Assembly (NCBI GenBank): GCA_945787435.1
Contig: CALZHX010000143.1
Span: forward strand, 1 to 8,371
Source of the DNA: an uncultured Woeseiaceae bacterium
Lineage (GTDB): Bacteria > Pseudomonadota > Gammaproteobacteria > Steroidobacterales > Woeseiaceae
Direction: 5' to 3'
DNA: 8,371 nt
The translations under genes and the position numbers were made by a program. Positions 6,330 to 8,371 of the stretch are shown in pieces; positions within the stretch are counted from its first letter, which is position 1, and the number at the start of each line of letters is the position of its first letter. Under the pieces are notes generated by a model. It saw only the letters and a program-made list of their open reading frames with translations. It had not been told where the DNA came from and searched no databases.

Positions 6330-7439
6330 ATGAAGACACGCGCGGCAGTCGCCTGGGAAGCGGGCAAACCACTCGAGATCGAGATGATCGACCTGGACGG
6401 GCCGAAAGCCGGCGAAGTGCTGCTTCGAAACGTCGCGACAGGGGTGTGTCACACGGACGCGTTTACCCTGTCCGGCGAGGACCCTGAAGGCATATTTCCG
6501 GCCGTCCTGGGGCATGAAGGTGGTGCCATTGTCGAGGAGATCGGCGAGGGCGTGACCTCTGTAAAGGTCGGCGACCATGTCATCCCGCTGTACACGCCTG
6601 AATGCGGTGAGTGCAACTTCTGTACGTCCGGCAAGACCAACCTGTGCCAGAAAATCCGTGTTACGCAGGGCCAGGGGCTGATGCCCGATGGCACATCGCG
6701 ATTCTCAGCCAATGGTAAGTCGGTCTACCATTACATGGGTACGTCGACGTTCAGCGAGTACACCGTACTACCTGAAATTTCAGTCGCGAAGATACGCGAG
6801 GAAGCGCCTCTCGAGAAAGTTTGCTTGCTCGGTTGCGGTATTACGACGGGCATCGGCGCAGTCCTGAACACGGCCAAGGTCGAGCCCGGCGCGTCGGTAG
6901 CAGTATTCGGTCTTGGCGGCGTCGGTCTGAGCGCCATCCAGGGCGCGGTCATGGCGCAAGCCGGCCGCATCATCGCCGTCGACATCAACACAGACAAATT
7001 TGAACTGGCAAGACAATTTGGCGCAACCGACACGGTCAACCCGAATGATCACTCAGGACCCATCCAGGACGTCATCGTCGACATGACCGATGGCGGCGTG
7101 GATTACTCGTTCGAGTGCGTAGGCAATGTCACGCTCATGCGCGCTGCACTCGAGTGTTGCCACAAGGGGTGGGGTGAGTCGGTCATCGTTGGTGTCGCCG
7201 GCGCCGGCCAGGAAATTTCGACACGACCGTTCCAGCTTGTGACGGGTCGTGTATGGCGTGGCACAGCGTTTGGCGGCTGCAAAGGCCGTTCGCAACTACC
7301 CGGCATGGTTGACCAGTACATGGATGGCGACATCAAAATCGACGAGTTTATTTCCTACACGATGCCACTCGAAGACATCAACAAGGCCTTTGACCTGATG
7401 CACGAAGGAAAGAGCATTCGATCTGTTATTCACTATTAG
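6330..7439 (+). CDS. frmA: S-(hydroxymethyl)glutathione dehydrogenase / class III alcohol dehydrogenase
   Basis: This cytoplasmic zinc enzyme oxidises S-hydroxymethylglutathione, formed from formaldehyde and glutathione, to S-formylglutathione with NAD; the family can also reduce S-nitrosoglutathione. It has 369 residues, the same length as the E. coli enzyme. Catalytic zinc ligands are C40, H62 (in LGHEGG) and C169 (in LLGCGITTG). Structural zinc ligands are C92, C95, C98 and C106. The nucleotide-binding motif is GLGGVG (194-199), with D218 selecting NAD. The class III hallmark CQKIRVTQGQGLMPDGTS includes R110, equivalent to the glutathione-binding arginine of class III enzymes. The frame opens upstream at a GTG, but MKTRAAVAW at 6330 is the family start. 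No formylglutathione hydrolase or FrmR gene is visible nearby; a gamma-glutamyltransferase-family gene follows after 30 bases. Confidence 0.96.
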   Translation: MKTRAAVAWEAGKPLEIEMIDLDGPKAGEVLLRNVATGVCHTDAFTLSGEDPEGIFPAVLGHEGGAIVEEIGEGVTSVKVGDHVIPLYTPECGECNFCTSGKTNLCQKIRVTQGQGLMPDGTSRFSANGKSVYHYMGTSTFSEYTVLPEISVAKIREEAPLEKVCLLGCGITTGIGAVLNTAKVEPGASVAVFGLGGVGLSAIQGAVMAQAGRIIAVDINTDKFELARQFGATDTVNPNDHSGPIQDVIVDMTDGGVDYSFECVGNVTLMRAALECCHKGWGESVIVGVAGAGQEISTRPFQLVTGRVWRGTAFGGCKGRSQLPGMVDQYMDGDIKIDEFISYTMPLEDINKAFDLMHEGKSIRSVIHY

Positions 7440-7469
7440 CCATTACGTTTTTGGCGACAGGTCCCAACT

Positions 7470-8371
7470 GTGACTAAAGTTGCCGTCGCAACGACATCGC
7501 AGCTTGCTGCCGATGGCGCCAATGAAGTTGCCAGGCTCGGCGGCAACGCGGTCGACTGTGCGCTCGCGGCGGCTCTGTTCACGATGAACACGGAACCGGG
7601 TGTCTGTGCGCTGGCGGGCAGCGCATATATCACGGTGTGGCAACCGGACGGTGATCCGGTGACGATCGACGGCAATGTCGCAGTTCCCGGCATGGGACTA
7701 GCAACCGGAAATCGCGGCCAGGCCACCAGCAATGTAAGGCTCAAGTATGGCGGTGGCATCACCACGCTGGCCGGGCCAGGATCGGTAGCCGTACCGGGCT
7801 CGCTGGCCGCAGTTGAGCGGGCTTGGCAGCGTTTCGGCAATGCACGATGGGCCGATCTCTTTTTGCCAGCCATTGCCGCAACGCGTAACGGCTTCCCGCT
7901 ATCGTCGGCCTGTCATTACTACCTCGGTTATGCGGGCAAGGAAATATTTGATCGCAGCGACGACGGCTATGCCGCTCTGCATGCCGACGATGGGGCACTA
8001 CACGCAGTCGGCCACCCGATCGTCGTGCCACATTTGGCCGACACCCTGTCGGCCATAGCCGAAGGCGGCGCGCGTGTTTTTTACGAGGGTGAACTCGCGC
8101 AGGCCGCCGCCGGCGTCGCGCCCGACCCTGCCCGCGAAGAGGTTCGAGGTGCCCAGGAACTCGGAGACGAAGCGGGTGCGCGGGTACTCGTAGATCTCCG
8201 TGGGGGAACCCACCTGGAGAATCCGCCCGTGATTCATGACCACCACCCGGTCGCTGAGGGTCAACGCCTACTCCTGGTCGTGGGTCACCAGGATGGTGGT
8301 GGTGCCCAGCGTCTGCTGGATCCGGCGAAGCTCGAACTGCATGCTCTCGCGCAGGTTCTTGTCGAGAGCGC
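7470..8371 (+). CDS. Gamma-glutamyltransferase-family protein, N-terminal part, chimeric at its 3' end
   Basis: The family is N-terminal-nucleophile hydrolases that cleave gamma-glutamyl bonds (for example in glutathione) and self-process at a threonine. Translation from the GTG at 7470 (frmA's TAG at 7437 is upstream in the same frame, and no ATG lies between) gives a family opening: TSQLAADGANEVARLGGNAVDCALAAAL (residues 9-36). GPGSVAVPGSLAAVERAWQRFG and the FLPAIAATRNGFPLS segment follow, and then LADTLSAIAEGGARVFYEGELAQ. No signal peptide is seen, so it is probably cytoplasmic. The usual D-[FG]-R-E substrate-binding arginine is replaced by IDGNVAVPG (N69). Homology ends near 8090-8124. 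The frame stays open to the edge, but from there it is only the antisense of an ABC ATPase, so the catalytic threonine region is not represented. The weak AGG ribosome site and short gap suggest coupling with frmA. Confidence 0.75.
   Translation, partial: MTKVAVATTSQLAADGANEVARLGGNAVDCALAAALFTMNTEPGVCALAGSAYITVWQPDGDPVTIDGNVAVPGMGLATGNRGQATSNVRLKYGGGITTLAGPGSVAVPGSLAAVERAWQRFGNARWADLFLPAIAATRNGFPLSSACHYYLGYAGKEIFDRSDDGYAALHADDGALHAVGHPIVVPHLADTLSAIAEGGARVFYEGELAQAAAGVAPDPAREEVRGAQELGDEAGARVLVDLRGGTHLENPPVIHDHHPVAEGQRLLLVVGHQDGGGAQRLLDPAKLELHALAQVLVES
8115..8371 (-). pseudogene. PotA-like ABC transporter ATPase fragment with in-frame stop
   Basis: Reading minus from the right edge, the translation is the C-terminal half of a polyamine/iron-type ABC importer ATPase. 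It shows a D-loop ALDKNLRE, a signature-downstream helix MQFELRRIQQTLG, and the H-loop ILVTHDQE. A TAG (8270 to 8268) stands where the family has the second glutamate of DQEEAL. After it come ALTLSDRVVVMNHGRILQVG, then SPTEIYEYPRTRFVSEFLG and TSNLFAGRV, all in the same frame. Homology fades between 8124 and 8090. The Walker A and signature regions lie outside the window. The stretch is visibly more GC-rich than its neighbours and lies antisense to the open frame of the gamma-glutamyltransferase gene. A one-base change (GAG to TAG) explains the stop. It is either a decayed fragment or chimeric, error-bearing sequence. Confidence 0.8.

Noticed and set aside
6180..6578. A minus-strand open frame covering the tyrA/frmA gap and the start of frmA
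   Set aside because: It overlaps the conserved zinc-binding start of frmA in antisense and has no recognisable domain; it would also erase the divergent promoter region.
7436..7873. A 145-codon minus-strand open frame
   Set aside because: It is antisense to the Ggt-like gene, whose plus-strand translation shows family motifs throughout this stretch.
8268..8270. Recoding of TAG as an amino acid in the ATPase fragment
   Set aside because: TAG ends other genes here (frmA at 7437-7439 and the binding-protein gene at 3031-3033), so a recoded TAG is unlikely; mutation or error is simpler.
8114..8371. A true C-terminal extension of the Ggt-like protein
   Set aside because: The plus frame is open but its residues match no Ggt segment, while the minus strand is a clear ABC ATPase; the open plus frame is a shadow of GC-rich coding sequence.

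Overview
The window looks like a chromosomal stretch of a gammaproteobacterium, perhaps an uncultured or marine one. This is inference from gene content: an enteric-type fused chorismate mutase/prephenate dehydrogenase, the DUF6776–bactofilin pair, an RppH-type Nudix hydrolase, a DUF484-GGDEF protein and class III alcohol dehydrogenase. Base composition is moderately GC-rich and coding density is very high. No stretch over 300 bases lacks a gene. I see no rRNA, tRNA, CRISPR array or insertion sequence.

Layout. (1) Positions 1-1553, minus strand: rppH, then a DUF6776-like membrane-anchored coiled-coil protein, then the start of a bactofilin that runs off the left edge. (2) Positions 1641-3018, plus strand, divergent from rppH: a BtuC/FecCD-type metal-chelate ABC permease followed 4 bases later by a YkgJ-like cysteine-cluster protein. 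No partner ATPase or binding protein is adjacent. (3) Positions 3031-6183, minus strand: tyrA, then a soluble DUF484-GGDEF diguanylate cyclase, then an Fbp/FutA-like periplasmic binding lipoprotein that lacks the expected paired tyrosine ligands. These are closely packed (28-base and 2-base gaps) and probably form one operon. (4) Positions 6330 to the right edge, plus strand, divergent from tyrA: frmA (glutathione-dependent formaldehyde dehydrogenase), then a gamma-glutamyltransferase-family gene starting at a GTG 30 bases downstream.

The right end is abnormal. Near position 8090-8124 the gamma-glutamyltransferase homology stops. The last ~250 bases encode, on the opposite strand, a PotA-like ABC transporter ATPase with an in-frame TAG right after its H-loop. 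That stretch is more GC-rich than the rest. A chimeric contig end is the simplest explanation; a genuine insertion or rearrangement is the alternative.

Most genes are ordinary housekeeping genes. The parts worth a second look are the cyclase/binding-protein pair behind tyrA, the orphan permease with a cysteine-cluster protein, the atypical gamma-glutamyltransferase-like protein, and the chimeric right end. I found no clear evidence of a wholly new system.
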